Positions 35,860 through 44,680 of a stretch of 64,000 nt of DNA are shown here, in pieces. Below the pieces are notes generated by a model. It was not told the DNA's origin. It ran no database searches and saw only the letters and a program-made list of their open reading frames with translations. Position 1 is the stretch's first letter; the number at the start of each line of letters is the position of its first letter. Origin of the DNA: Unio delphinus (taxonomy: Eukaryota > Mollusca > Bivalvia > Unionida > Unionidae); the NCBI GenBank assembly GCA_029339505.1, contig JAQISU010000348.1:2517501-2581500 (forward strand), written 5' to 3'. Both the position numbers and the translations under genes were made by a program.

Positions 35860-37160
35860 CGGGTTCGGGGTTGTAAAATTGGCCCGACGTGCCTCGCCAC
35901 GTGTCGTTAAACGCGACTTAGTAGAGGCAGCCTGTTTGCCGTGGGTTGCGACCCGATTCGGAGGAGGAAAGGATCCTGGTAGTTGCAACACACTACTTTG
36001 GCCTCTACGTCTCTTAGACGGGTGGTCGAGATGGGCCTGGTCTCGACAAATCGGCTGATCACGCCGAGCCGTAGGAGGTCGTTTTTTACTTAAACATCTT
36101 CTCTTTCTTGTATCTATCTTGATACTACCGTTGCCCCTACACTCTTTTTCTCTAGCTTTCACTTTACGAAGTTTTAGAAGACTTCCTAGAAGGCGGTGGC
36201 TCAACGGGTCAATCGGGAGGTAATTTTACCGACCCTAGAAGGAAGCTTCATGGGTCAATCCCAGGTAATTTTATCTAACGAGTATGGCATCTGTGTATCC
36301 CTGGCACTTGAAAATGTGTCCCCTCGTTGGGCTCCGTTGCGGGTGAGGAGCATGGGTGCTGAAATTTAACATTCTTAATCATGGCAAACACAACAAAAAA
36401 ACCAACAATGAACGTATTAAACCACTGTCTGACTCAAATGAAGTAACAAGTGGCGTGGAATTATGTCCACGCTTCATGGTTATTCAGTCTAAGGATGATG
36501 CTCAACCGCTTTCAGTTTTATCTCCGTTTGGTATTGAGAAAACCATTTCTGGATCGATTGGCACACCAAAAGTGTTTTAAAAAACTCAAATCGGCTTGCC
36601 TTATGATTGAGTGTGAGCGAAAGGGTCAAACAGATAATATCATGAAAATGAAAATCTTTTTCGACATTCCAGTGACCTTATTCTCCCACACTACACTGAA
36701 TTCTTCCAAAGGCGTAATGCGCTGTCGTGACTTGGCTGGAGTCACCGACATAGATATCATCGAAGGGATGAAACATGAAGGTGTCACTGCAGTGCGTAGA
36801 ATACGTATTAAACTTAATAATATTATGCAGGACACCAATACATTTGTACTCACCTTTAATAAACCGACAGTGCCCAAAGTGGTCAAGGTTGGATTTTTGC
36901 AAGTAAAGGTTGAGATCTACATACCAAACCCCCTTCGATGCTATAAGTGTCAAAGATACGGCCATCACGAGGACCGACGTTCCAGAGTCAAGGTATGTGG
37001 TCGATCAGGAAGCTGATTGTAGAGCGACTCAGCATTGTGTCAACTGTGGTTAGGAACATCATGCCAATTCCAAGGATTGCCATACTTGGAAACAGGAGAA
37101 GGAAATGCAGAGGGTTAAGTTTACATCCAACATTCCCTACCCAGATACAATCCGGTGCGT
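35860..37160 (+). mobile_element. LINE family 2, copy 4 (leader and ORF1, 3'-truncated)
   Basis: Leader 35860-36355 matches 25304-25820 and 23200-23440 ('gttgcgacccgattcgg', 'ctagaaggcggtgg', 'ctgtgtatccctgg'). ORF1 follows and the copy stops near 37160, just after the second zinc-knuckle segment. Confidence 0.8.
36380..37160 (+). pseudogene. LINE family 2 ORF1 (gag-like), copy 4
   Basis: Starts MANTTKKP-like in frame with NNERIKPLSDSNE; a frameshift near 36572 moves it to a frame containing SACLMIECERKGQTDNIMKM, GVTAVRRIRIKLNNIMQDTN and zinc knuckle RCYKCQRYGHHEDR. This is the best preserved ORF1 of the family in the window. Confidence 0.7.
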
Positions 37161-37499
37161 GAATATCAAATTAGTATAAAATATATCGTTCACGAACATA
37201 CAGCAAAAGTATATAAAAATCGCAGACCTGTAGTTGTCGTTGATATAATTGTGTATTTGGCGTCCCCTTTTATCGCTGGAAACGGAGTATTACTGTGAAT
37301 AATAACATCGCTAGTGATGACACCAGTAATTGTAACAATTTGTTTTTCAGCTGCACCATTGTTCTGGTTTTCTTAATATCATCGCAACAAATATCTACAT
37401 GTAGTGAATATAAACTACATTAGTATATAATAAAGCTGCAAACAACGATTCTATCAAACTCCAAATTATCCTTATTTATGTAATCATATCTTAATGACG

Positions 37500-38260
37500 G
37501 AATAATATCAGATACGGAGTTTACATAAATGGTTAAGATTTACAAAGAAGCAATGACTACTTCTGATTTAGAAAATGGTAATGTCATGACCGCAAGAACT
37601 AATGCAACAGATAGGTAAAAAGATAGTTTACAATTAGTTTTGCTACATAAAGAAAAATTTCCGAATCTACTCATGCCAATGTGTTATCGCTTAGCTAATA
37701 CACGCGAACAAAATAATGAAGTTGATATACCAGAATCGTCAGAAAAACAAAATATCGTGTTAAATATTATTTTAGTTCCTGCCAGTGTTGTTGAGAGCGC
37801 ATTAGCTATGGACAAGACTCGGTGGGCGCTGGGATACTCAATGACAATCCATTCAACTAAACGATAAACCATCTCTGATAAAATTGTTTGGATTGATGAT
37901 GATATAATTGAGAAGTCAAATTAAGTTTATCTCACAGTGTCTCGAGTCATAAGAATATTTCATGTGCGGAGGATAATTATTCATTGTATAGAATATGTTC
38001 ACCAATAACGAAGTTGCTAGCGATGATATATCACGAAAAAATATACTGTTCTAAACAATGCGACACAAAAAAAACGCGACTTTGATTTTGACGCTGAATT
38101 GATCACAAAGACAACATAACCATTATCCACGTTGTAACACAATAATGTTGTGGAAATATTCAAATAATAATCCAAGACAATTTACAGCATAGATAATTAA
38201 TAGTAGTCTTGGTGACACGCGAAAATGTGATGCTGACCTGACTTAAATGTAGGTGCTAGT
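37500..38260 (+). pseudogene. Helicase end and HNH remnant of Polinton C
   Basis: LMPMCYRLANTREQNNEVDI and DKTRWALGYSMTIHSTKR (37640-37867) match PVPLCYRPSDTRKQNIEVDI and NKSPWTLGYAATIHSSQG of the complete helicase. HNH traces follow at about 38080-38260 (KKRDFDFDAELITK, then CNTIMLWKYSNNNPRQFTA). Many stops. The remnant ends at the TATGT target site. Confidence 0.8.
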
Positions 38261-38265
38261 TATGT
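38261..38265 (+). repeat. Target-site duplication TATGT, left copy
   Basis: TATGT directly precedes the TIR start AGCAGCAG and recurs at 54490-54494 directly after the right TIR end CTGCTGCT. Polintons usually duplicate 5-6 bp and start with AG. Confidence 0.85.
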
Positions 38266-38462
38266 AGCAGCAGAGGGGGCGAATCAGACAACTTTTTTTT
38301 GTTTTTATTTTTGATTATACCCCCTCCAAAATAACACTAGACCCTTCTCGCGAAAAAATAAGTCTCTGACCCTTGTCTGAAAACATTCGCGTCGCAACGT
38401 CGTTGTCACTCACCCCCTCTGCTGCTAGAACTTTCAGTTCTAGGTTAACCGAATATTTGATC
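38266..38462 (+). repeat. Left terminal inverted repeat
   Basis: It is the reverse complement of 54293-54489 with only about two differences (length of a T run and one base near 38326). It includes the stop codon of the ATPase. The outer 161 bp (38266-38426) are themselves bounded by inverted copies of AGCAGCAGAGGGGG. A small hairpin, TAGAACT/AGTTCTA, follows at 38426-38442. Confidence 0.95.
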
Positions 38463-39110
38463 AAGTCCGATACGATATCGTGTCCTAGGGTCTGCTAAAT
38501 TTATTGTCACAAATCCGTGTGGTTTTGACTGAGCGTGACTAAAGAAATTTCTAAATTGATTATGATTCATATCACCGCTGCACCAGGTCTGATGAATATT
38601 TCGTAGCGTATGAGTATCAACGCCGTTAAATACACACAACACATTGCAATTATCTCTGATCACTTTTGGCATTTGTTTGTACCGTTGAGTGACATAGATC
38701 ACATCAGTGTTTTTATGCCTGCCTCGGGAAAATATCCTAGCAGGATTTTTTTGATTATCTAACATGATATCATCGTATACCACTAAATTGTTAATACTTC
38801 CATCGATGTCTTCCACGGAAGGGGCTTCCTCTATATCAGTAATAAACTCAATAAAATCTTCATCGATTTGAAATTCTTTTGCTTTCTCGTTAAAATCCTT
38901 TAGCACTTCATAGCATCGCTGATCGTCTACACTCGGGGCTATTAAATACAATTTGTTCCATTTCATCCATCTCGTTATCAAATTAAGTAGCAGTTGTGTC
39001 TTTCCGCTTCCAGATGGTCCGATTATAATCATTCTAATTGAATTCGGCAACATTTCATGATGTTTAATAGGTTCCCGTCGTCGGCTAGCTGAATAATCAA
39101 TTATATTCAT
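38445..39110 (-). CDS. A32-like (FtsK/HerA superfamily) genome-packaging ATPase
   Basis: This 221-residue protein would drive DNA into the capsid. Walker A is IIIGPSGSGKTQLLL (GPSGSGKT at residues 31-38), Walker B is NLVVYDDIM (108-116), and the sensor-type TQR is at 141-143 after SRGRHKNTDVIYV. Length and motif order match Polinton and poxvirus A32-type ATPases. The gene is divergent from the PLA2 gene with only 17 bp between their ATGs, which includes TATATAAA. Its last codons lie within the left TIR. A broken homologue of Polinton C is at 55990-56645. The frame is intact. Confidence 0.93.
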   Translation of the reverse strand: MNIIDYSASRRREPIKHHEMLPNSIRMIIIGPSGSGKTQLLLNLITRWMKWNKLYLIAPSVDDQRCYEVLKDFNEKAKEFQIDEDFIEFITDIEEAPSVEDIDGSINNLVVYDDIMLDNQKNPARIFSRGRHKNTDVIYVTQRYKQMPKVIRDNCNVLCVFNGVDTHTLRNIHQTWCSGDMNHNQFRNFFSHAQSKPHGFVTINLADPRTRYRIGLDQIFG

Positions 39111-39127
39111 GCCGTTATATATAAATT
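39111..39127. promoter_or_regulatory. Shared 17-bp divergent promoter region with TATA-like core
   Basis: The ATPase and PLA2 start codons face away from each other across 17 bp containing 'tatatataaat'. Core promoter elements must lie in this gap or inside the opposing coding regions. The assignment is inferred from position. Confidence 0.4.
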
Positions 39128-39657
39128 ATGGATCTATATTGTGTGAAGTGTAAAAAACGTACTGGCACAGATGACTTGACGACGATTACAACTAAAAATA
39201 ACCGATCAGCGCTTTCTGGTAAATGCGTACAATGTAGTACAAAGAAATTTATATTTGTTTCTAAACCCAAGGAACTCAAGGAACCTTTAAAAAAAAACGA
39301 GGAGGTGATATCGCAGCCAAATTAGCAAAACTCCCTGGAACCCCATGGGCAAAATACCCCGGAGAAAAACACCTTCCAGGATATAGCTACTGTGGACCGG
39401 GAACAAGACTTGATATCAGACTCAATGATCAAAATCAGCCCCGACCCGGTGAGGAACCAATAAACGCTATTGATAAGGCCTGTCACCTTCATGATGTATC
39501 TTATAAAAGCAGTAATCTGCAGCACAGGCATCTAGCAGATGTGAAATTAATTCATGCGTTAAATGCTATTTCTGATAAATCTTTCAAAGAAAAATTGGCT
39601 TCCTTTTTGATAAAATCGGCTATGAAAAGTAAATTGATGTTAGGTGCTGGTAATTAA
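39128..39657 (+). CDS. Zinc-ribbon plus phospholipase A2 protein, expressed by probable -1 frameshift
   Basis: The zero frame (39128-39325, 65 residues) starts with a CxxC...CxxC ribbon (YCVKCKKRT, KCVQCSTKK). At 39292-39298 it contains the heptamer A AAA AAC in the correct phase, a standard -1 slippery site. The -1 frame then runs 119 codons to a stop at 39655-39657 and encodes a parvovirus-type PLA2: calcium-loop YCGPG about 31-35 codons after the site and the catalytic HDVSY about 65-69 codons after it. PLA2 domains of this kind help particles leave endosomes. The -1 frame also contains LPGTPW near its start, a motif shared with the pX-like protein at 50278. A simple indel is the alternative. 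Confidence 0.8.
39292..39298 (+). promoter_or_regulatory. Slippery heptamer A AAA AAC (putative -1 ribosomal frameshift site)
   Basis: It lies in-frame as (A)(AAA)(AAC) within a run of nine A. A slip of one base leads directly into the PLA2 frame. The zero-frame stop is 24 bases downstream. A stimulatory structure was not identified by eye. Confidence 0.6.
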
Positions 39658-39664
39658 TAACAAC

Positions 39665-40618
39665 ATGGAATCTATTTATTATTCCCCAAGAGGATACTGG
39701 AGGGGTAAATCAGCAATCCATAAACTCGCTAGTGCTGCAAAAGTGAAAAAAACCACTGCGGCTCATTGGTTATCCAAACAGACACTATGGCAAATTTATC
39801 TACCACCGCCTAAACAAATCAATTTCTCGCATTTTGATGTGACCGGACCCATTGAAGTTCATCAGGCTGATATATTATTTCTGCCACATGATCGTGGTTA
39901 CAAATACGCATTAACCGTAGTTGATATTGCAAGTCGATACAAAGAAGCAGAACCGTTAAAAACAAAATCAGCCACTGAAGTGGCTTCTGCATTTGAAAGG
40001 ATTTATCGAAGGAGTCCTCTGCACTGGCCAAATCTGTTACAAGTTGACCCGGGCAAGGAATTTCAGGGTGCAGTGTTATCTACAATGAAATATCACAATG
40101 TCGCTATCAGACGAGGGCATACTGCACTACATCGTAATCAGGCCATTGTAGAACGATTTAATCGGACGATTGCTGAGCGGTTATTTGGATATCAATACGC
40201 AAAAGAATTCATCCAAGAAAAAAGATCCCGTGAATGGGTTAAAAGGTTACCAGCTGTGATTACTGCACTGAATAACGAGATTACTAGAACCATCAACATG
40301 AAACCTATCAATGCGATTAAAAAGAAGTCAATACCTGAAATGGAAATTCAAAAAGATTTTAGCGTTTCCCAACCAATTCTTGGTAGTAATGTCATTGTGA
40401 GGTACTTATACGAACCAGGAGAGCTTGAGGGTGGCACAAAAAGGGCTACTGATCCTATTTGGAGTGTTACTGCACACAAGATATCTAGTATAACACGATC
40501 TACGGGTAGATTTCCAATCTATAAACTGGATTCAATTGCCCCTCAACGGGGTTTTACTAGACAACAATTACAAGTGATACCTGAGGATACTCAATTACCA
40601 CCGCATGGGCTTAACTAG
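39665..40618 (+). CDS. Polinton DDE integrase (rve superfamily)
   Basis: The ATG at 39665 gives 317 residues; the open frame extends slightly upstream over the end of the PLA2 gene. The catalytic triad is Asp69 (VHQADILFLP), Asp128 (LLQVDPGKEF) and Glu163 (AIVERFNRT), with 34 residues between the last two, the usual spacing. The N-terminal region (YYSPRGYWRG) and the C-terminal SH3-like part (RATDPIWSV, YKLDS) are present. It would join element ends to host DNA and create the 5-bp duplication. It ends tail-to-tail with the HNH gene, overlapping by 8 bp. The frame is intact. The homologue in Polinton C (54495-55420) is broken. Confidence 0.95.
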   Translation: MESIYYSPRGYWRGKSAIHKLASAAKVKKTTAAHWLSKQTLWQIYLPPPKQINFSHFDVTGPIEVHQADILFLPHDRGYKYALTVVDIASRYKEAEPLKTKSATEVASAFERIYRRSPLHWPNLLQVDPGKEFQGAVLSTMKYHNVAIRRGHTALHRNQAIVERFNRTIAERLFGYQYAKEFIQEKRSREWVKRLPAVITALNNEITRTINMKPINAIKKKSIPEMEIQKDFSVSQPILGSNVIVRYLYEPGELEGGTKRATDPIWSVTAHKISSITRSTGRFPIYKLDSIAPQRGFTRQQLQVIPEDTQLPPHGLN

Positions 40619-40880
40619 CACCCTTGCGTCTATTGCACTCAAGACAAGTCAACATCACATTATTTCTGACATGACCGAGATTGTTATTTTTTCTGTCCAC
40701 GGTGAATTGGCGAGGATCCTTATCCGAATACTGCCAACGCATTATACAATTGCAACTTGCGCAGTGATTATTTTGTTGTTGCTTCAGAGTAATTATTAAT
40801 TCAGCATCAATATCAAATTCTCGTTGTTTTTTTTTTGTCTTGTTGTTTGTAACCGGAGAGTTTTTTATCAATAATATCAT
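40611..40880 (-). CDS. HNH endonuclease domain, possibly the C-terminus of the polymerase-helicase
   Basis: The 89-residue frame has the HNH zinc motif: CASCNCIMRW near the middle, FTVDRKNNNLGHVRNNVMLT, and CLECNRRKG at the end. It overlaps the last 68 bp of the helicase in another frame. The two frames meet at a run of ten A (40827-40836 on the - strand); the HNH frame is +1 relative to the helicase. It may be a separate overlapping gene with its own ATG at 40880, or the frames may once have been continuous, because the helicase frame turns into unrelated residues (KKTTRI) just after the run. The remnant in Polinton C keeps HNH next to the helicase. HNH enzymes nick or cut DNA. Confidence 0.8.
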   Translation of the reverse strand: MILLIKNSPVTNNKTKKKQREFDIDAELIITLKQQQNNHCASCNCIMRWQYSDKDPRQFTVDRKNNNLGHVRNNVMLTCLECNRRKGAS

Positions 40881-42990
40881 CTATTGTGGTGTCATTATCA
40901 TCGCCAATGATTTCATCATCGAAGACAATTCTTCGAAGTTGATTTATTTTTCGTACTCTAGACACTGCGAGATAGACTAAATTCGACCATTCTATGCGAT
41001 TATCTACTATCCAAACAATTGTATCCGATATAGTCAATCCCTGTGAAGAGTGTATTGTTGCTGCATAACCTAGCGTCCATGGGGATTTATTAGCACGCAA
41101 TGCATCTTCAACGACATTGATATCAACCAGCACAATATCATTTAATACGAGAATCTGTCTTTGAAATCCTTCGGATTTTGGTCCTGGAATATCAACTTCG
41201 ATGTTCTGTTTTCGTGTATCCGATGGCCTATAACATAACGGTACTGGAAGTGTTGCAAATTTTTGTTTATGCGATTCAAATAACTTCATCTGAAGTGTGT
41301 CCCTGACTATTTTTCTACTTGCAATGATTAAATCATTTGGTCTCCACGCTTCCCAAAACTCATTCATGGGAGTTTCCGAAATTATTTCACGGGCTATTTC
41401 ACACTGGATTCTATCCGGTTGTAATCTAATTAGTTTCTTAAATTCTTTTAATTCATTATCAAGTGATCTATGATCGGTATCAATTTCTTCATAATAGTCT
41501 ACAAAACCCTTTAGCCATTCATGGGGGGATGCACCGACAAATGGTGGAGGTTGGCCGTGATCACCGCACATTACGACTTTTGTATTCTTCAATAACAACC
41601 ACTCAAGAAATATTTTTAAGACATCTTCTGACACTGTGTCTATTTCATCCCAAATGATAATTTCAGGAATAAATTTCTCTCCCATGCGCTCAGGAGTCCA
41701 TTTATCTCCCTTCCATCTAAAGAAACTATGATAAGTGCAGGCATTTACCCCTCGTTGTTTCATCTCTCTGGCGAGTCTGTGAGTCGATGTTAGCACAATC
41801 ATGTTTGATTTCCCACGATATAACTCAATTGCCCGGGTTGTTTTTCCTGACCCACCACAGCCGTTTAAATAAACTGTTTTATATCTACAGATTGGATCAG
41901 AAATCGGTGGTGCACTAGAAAATTCTGAACACTGATTGCTTTCTAAGTAATTATTTTCAATGGTAACATCTGCTGATGGAATATAATCATGAAGCATTTC
42001 CTTCTTAATTCTCCATGACCCCCAATTCTCGTTGCCAGTAGCCTTAAAATCAGCCATTTTGCTATTTATGTAAAATGAGTCAGTAGCAACTCTAACTGCG
42101 GTGGTAGGAAATCTATTGATCATTGAAAACAGATTGATAGAAGCATAACCAAGCATAGAAGCTCTCAAATATGTGTACTGCTGATGGATACCATCAGTGT
42201 AAGTAACAATTGTACCCAATTTGGTTCCATCGGACATAAATGCGTCCTTACGATTGACATATAAGCCCCTATTCGTTAAATCTTTGATTACAAAATCGTA
42301 TTCAGCATTGTCTATAATCAATCGTGAAGAATATCTCGTATTATCATCTTTGCCACCTTGGGTAAATTTACCGATTATTCTTCGTCCAAGATCTTTTGCT
42401 TCGTTGTTTCTGATTTCAAATAACTGTCTGGACCAATTGATGGTTTGTTGTTCATTAAAATCAGGAAACAGTTTTCGCTCTTCAATAATTATTTTTTCAA
42501 GATCAGGTTGTGGTAACCAGACTGATTTCTGTGCTCGATAGGATATAATTGCTTCACTGACAATTAATGATTTCAACATCTTACAATCAAGCATATACCG
42601 TAATAACACTATTGGCATCCAGTGTTTTTCAGACATGTGTTTACCAATCCAAAGATAACTACACGGATGAAGTCCTTCAGCCATTTCAAATGATACTACA
42701 CAAGCGAATCCGGTTAAATCGAAATGTGGCAGTGGTCCATTAATAGCAACACGGGTCATTTCGTGTGTAGGGTGTCCAAATCGTTTGAAATATTTCTCAC
42801 ACTCTCCATACCCAAGAAAACTTCCTGGATAACATGCAATCATATCAACTGAAATAACGGTATCAGCGGTGTATTTTGTGTTCCATAATCCTCCATGGCT
42901 GTATTCAAGACAGGACAATTTGACATCTGATAAGAACTCACTTCGGGTTGGTTTCCACGCGTTTTTCTTCCTAGCAAAATGTGCTACAAC
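40813..42990 (-). CDS. Family B DNA polymerase palm fused to superfamily 1 helicase (C-terminal part of a split frame)
   Basis: Counting from the codon at 42918, polymerase motif A is SVDMIACYPGSF (Asp at 25), motif B lies in RASMLGYASINLF (252-264) and motif C is ATDSFYI (Asp at 280). Only about 75 residues later begins a helicase: Walker A NGCGGSGKTTR (lysine 359), Walker B IIIWDEIDTVS (423-427), motif III VVMCGDHGQPPPF, and near the C-terminus GYAATIHSSQGLTI and LVYLAVSRV. So replication polymerase and a RecD/Pif1-like helicase form one chain, with an unusually short thumb region between them. The frame is the same as that of the upstream N-terminal part and is separated from it by one TGA at 42991-42993. 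It is convergent with the integrase. Confidence 0.88.
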   Translation of the reverse strand, partial: VVAHFARKKNAWKPTRSEFLSDVKLSCLEYSHGGLWNTKYTADTVISVDMIACYPGSFLGYGECEKYFKRFGHPTHEMTRVAINGPLPHFDLTGFACVVSFEMAEGLHPCSYLWIGKHMSEKHWMPIVLLRYMLDCKMLKSLIVSEAIISYRAQKSVWLPQPDLEKIIIEERKLFPDFNEQQTINWSRQLFEIRNNEAKDLGRRIIGKFTQGGKDDNTRYSSRLIIDNAEYDFVIKDLTNRGLYVNRKDAFMSDGTKLGTIVTYTDGIHQQYTYLRASMLGYASINLFSMINRFPTTAVRVATDSFYINSKMADFKATGNENWGSWRIKKEMLHDYIPSADVTIENNYLESNQCSEFSSAPPISDPICRYKTVYLNGCGGSGKTTRAIELYRGKSNMIVLTSTHRLAREMKQRGVNACTYHSFFRWKGDKWTPERMGEKFIPEIIIWDEIDTVSEDVLKIFLEWLLLKNTKVVMCGDHGQPPPFVGASPHEWLKGFVDYYEEIDTDHRSLDNELKEFKKLIRLQPDRIQCEIAREIISETPMNEFWEAWRPNDLIIASRKIVRDTLQMKLFESHKQKFATLPVPLCYRPSDTRKQNIEVDIPGPKSEGFQRQILVLNDIVLVDINVVEDALRANKSPWTLGYAATIHSSQGLTISDTIVWIVDNRIEWSNLVYLAVSRVRKINQLRRIVFDDEIIGDDNDTTIDDIIDKKLSGYKQQDKKKTTRI

Positions 42991-44076
42991 TCATGTAAGT
43001 GTAAAACAGTTTGCTAATAATTGATCGTTGTCTTCCCCCAGAGAACTCTGGGGAAAAAATTCACTAGCTAGTTGTTTCATTTGATTATGTAGCTCTTCAG
43101 TACGGTACAATTCTCCGTTAGGCCTTACAAACTGATCAAATCTACATTCTTCGTCTGAAGTACTATGAAATAGCCACACTGACACAGAATCGTTTTTACT
43201 CAAATGGTAAATAGCATCAAATAATTTCTGCTCTGAAAAAAACTCTTCGGTTCCAAACAGATATTTTACGGTTCTATCCCGTGGGAATATTGTTACTGCA
43301 GATGACCACGCGTGTGCGTTATGATCAATAATTTCAATGGGAGCTCCCTGTGATTTATATTTCGATTCGTATAATACTTCTCCGGTGATTGTCCTTACCG
43401 ATATTGGAAATCTCAATGATGTTTCTAATTTGGCTATATCTTCAATTGTTGCCCCATGCTGTTTCACTGTCAGTTCCCACTCGGTTATTTTTTTTCGTCT
43501 TAGATCAGTTAGTTTATTTCCCCGGGACGCATTTGTGAAGTGTTCTATTATTCGTGCTGCTACACAATTGAGCCCTGTCGAATATTTCATGGGTGATAGT
43601 TTTGAAATATCAGGTTTTTCATTGAGCGGATATATCCCGTAAACAACTACTGTGACAGGATAAGATCTTTCGTAGTAGGGTTTATCAAGTCCAGTCAAAA
43701 TTCCTGGTTTTGAATCCTGAGTCACAGTGACAGTTTTTTTGTCCTTAAGAATAGGCTCGTATTTGTCCCTAATGATCCATTTTCCATTATCACGGATAAG
43801 GAATTTTATTCGAAAAAAATTTCTTTCTTCCCCAAGACGTGAGATTATCACTGCTGCTTTTTCATCATTCATGGTAGCGTCAACAACACCATCAATTCGA
43901 AATGTTGACCAACAATGAGCTGCCCCATCACGCTTGAATTCATTAAAACAGTCTCTGATTTTACTAATCAAGGTTCTATCAAGAATTTTATTCTTTGGTG
44001 TATCAGAAACTCTATCAAGATTGAATTGAACACTTTTCCAGGGCTTAATTTTCGATAATCTCTCGAACTCCTCCAT
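42991..44076 (-). CDS. N-terminal part of the PolB-helicase protein, ended by an in-frame TGA
   Basis: 361 codons precede a TGA; the following frame (24 codons, then the palm domain) is in the same phase, so the full protein would have about 1087 residues. The region includes GLNCVAARIIEHF and EIIDHNAHAWS, a Cys and a His context that I recall from the N-terminal regions of Polinton polymerases (possibly a cysteine-protease-like fold). I cannot point to clear exonuclease motifs. The ATG at 44076 lies 24 bp from the ATG of the divergent small zinc protein. Either the TGA is a disabling mutation (for example of CGA) or it is read through. Confidence 0.8.
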   Translation of the reverse strand: MEEFERLSKIKPWKSVQFNLDRVSDTPKNKILDRTLISKIRDCFNEFKRDGAAHCWSTFRIDGVVDATMNDEKAAVIISRLGEERNFFRIKFLIRDNGKWIIRDKYEPILKDKKTVTVTQDSKPGILTGLDKPYYERSYPVTVVVYGIYPLNEKPDISKLSPMKYSTGLNCVAARIIEHFTNASRGNKLTDLRRKKITEWELTVKQHGATIEDIAKLETSLRFPISVRTITGEVLYESKYKSQGAPIEIIDHNAHAWSSAVTIFPRDRTVKYLFGTEEFFSEQKLFDAIYHLSKNDSVSVWLFHSTSDEECRFDQFVRPNGELYRTEELHNQMKQLASEFFPQSSLGEDNDQLLANCFTLT

Positions 44077-44100
44077 ACTATAATTAAAACAAGTATTTAA
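44077..44100. promoter_or_regulatory. 24-bp divergent promoter region
   Basis: The polymerase and zinc-protein start codons diverge across 'tataattaaaacaagtattt'-type AT-rich DNA. This mirrors the 17-bp ATPase/PLA2 arrangement. Confidence 0.35.
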
Positions 44101-44340
44101 ATGAAAGATTTAAGTATAATGAATCATTGCAAATGGCTTATGATTGGATCAGTGACACCGTGTAACAAATCATGCAGAAATGAATTCTGTTGGTATCATA
44201 TGCAAAGCTTTCGTCGTGGAAGCCTTGGTCCGTTACCCTGTATTCAATGTGGGGTTGGGGTCAGGGGGAGGTCGCAATTATGCGTTATGTGTGGAGGCAG
44301 ACGATACAGGGAACTAAAACGCTATTATGATAAAAAATAA
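44101..44340 (+). CDS. Small Cys/His-rich (zinc-binding) protein
   Basis: The 79-residue protein has two probable zinc sites: CNKSCRNEFCWYH (C-x3-C-x4-C-x2-H) and CIQCGVGVRGRSQLCVMC (C-x2-C-x10-C-x2-C). It is basic at the end (RRYRELKRYYDKK). It could act as a transcription or DNA-binding factor, but this is only inference from zinc sites and size. It is divergent from the polymerase gene and the frame is intact. I do not recognise a named family. Confidence 0.7.
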   Translation: MKDLSIMNHCKWLMIGSVTPCNKSCRNEFCWYHMQSFRRGSLGPLPCIQCGVGVRGRSQLCVMCGGRRYRELKRYYDKK

Positions 44341-44680
44341 AAAATACTGTCATTGACCCCAACGATGACAAAATAATAAAGACTGCTCAAGATTATATAC
44401 AGAGACTTATAATTAAACCAAACAATGAATTAGAAAAATAGTGTTATTATACAAATGAACCAAGAATTCAGACCTCACCCCTCCGTGCTTGTTAATTATG
44501 AAGCATTCCGTAATGGTATTATCAGAAAATTCGATTTTCGCGTGTCAAAATACAGTACACGCGTACGTCTATAACACCAAGGGAGACAACTCTTAAATGA
44601 TATAACCAAGGGAGTTATCATTGTGATTTAGCTTCTGAGTATTGTTTTATAGGTAAAGAAATATTTTCTTTTTTTTTTTA

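Noticed and set aside
42985..43000. TGA as a selenocysteine codon in the polymerase
   Set aside because: No reason for selenocysteine at this linker position and no SECIS element was seen; mutation or readthrough is simpler.
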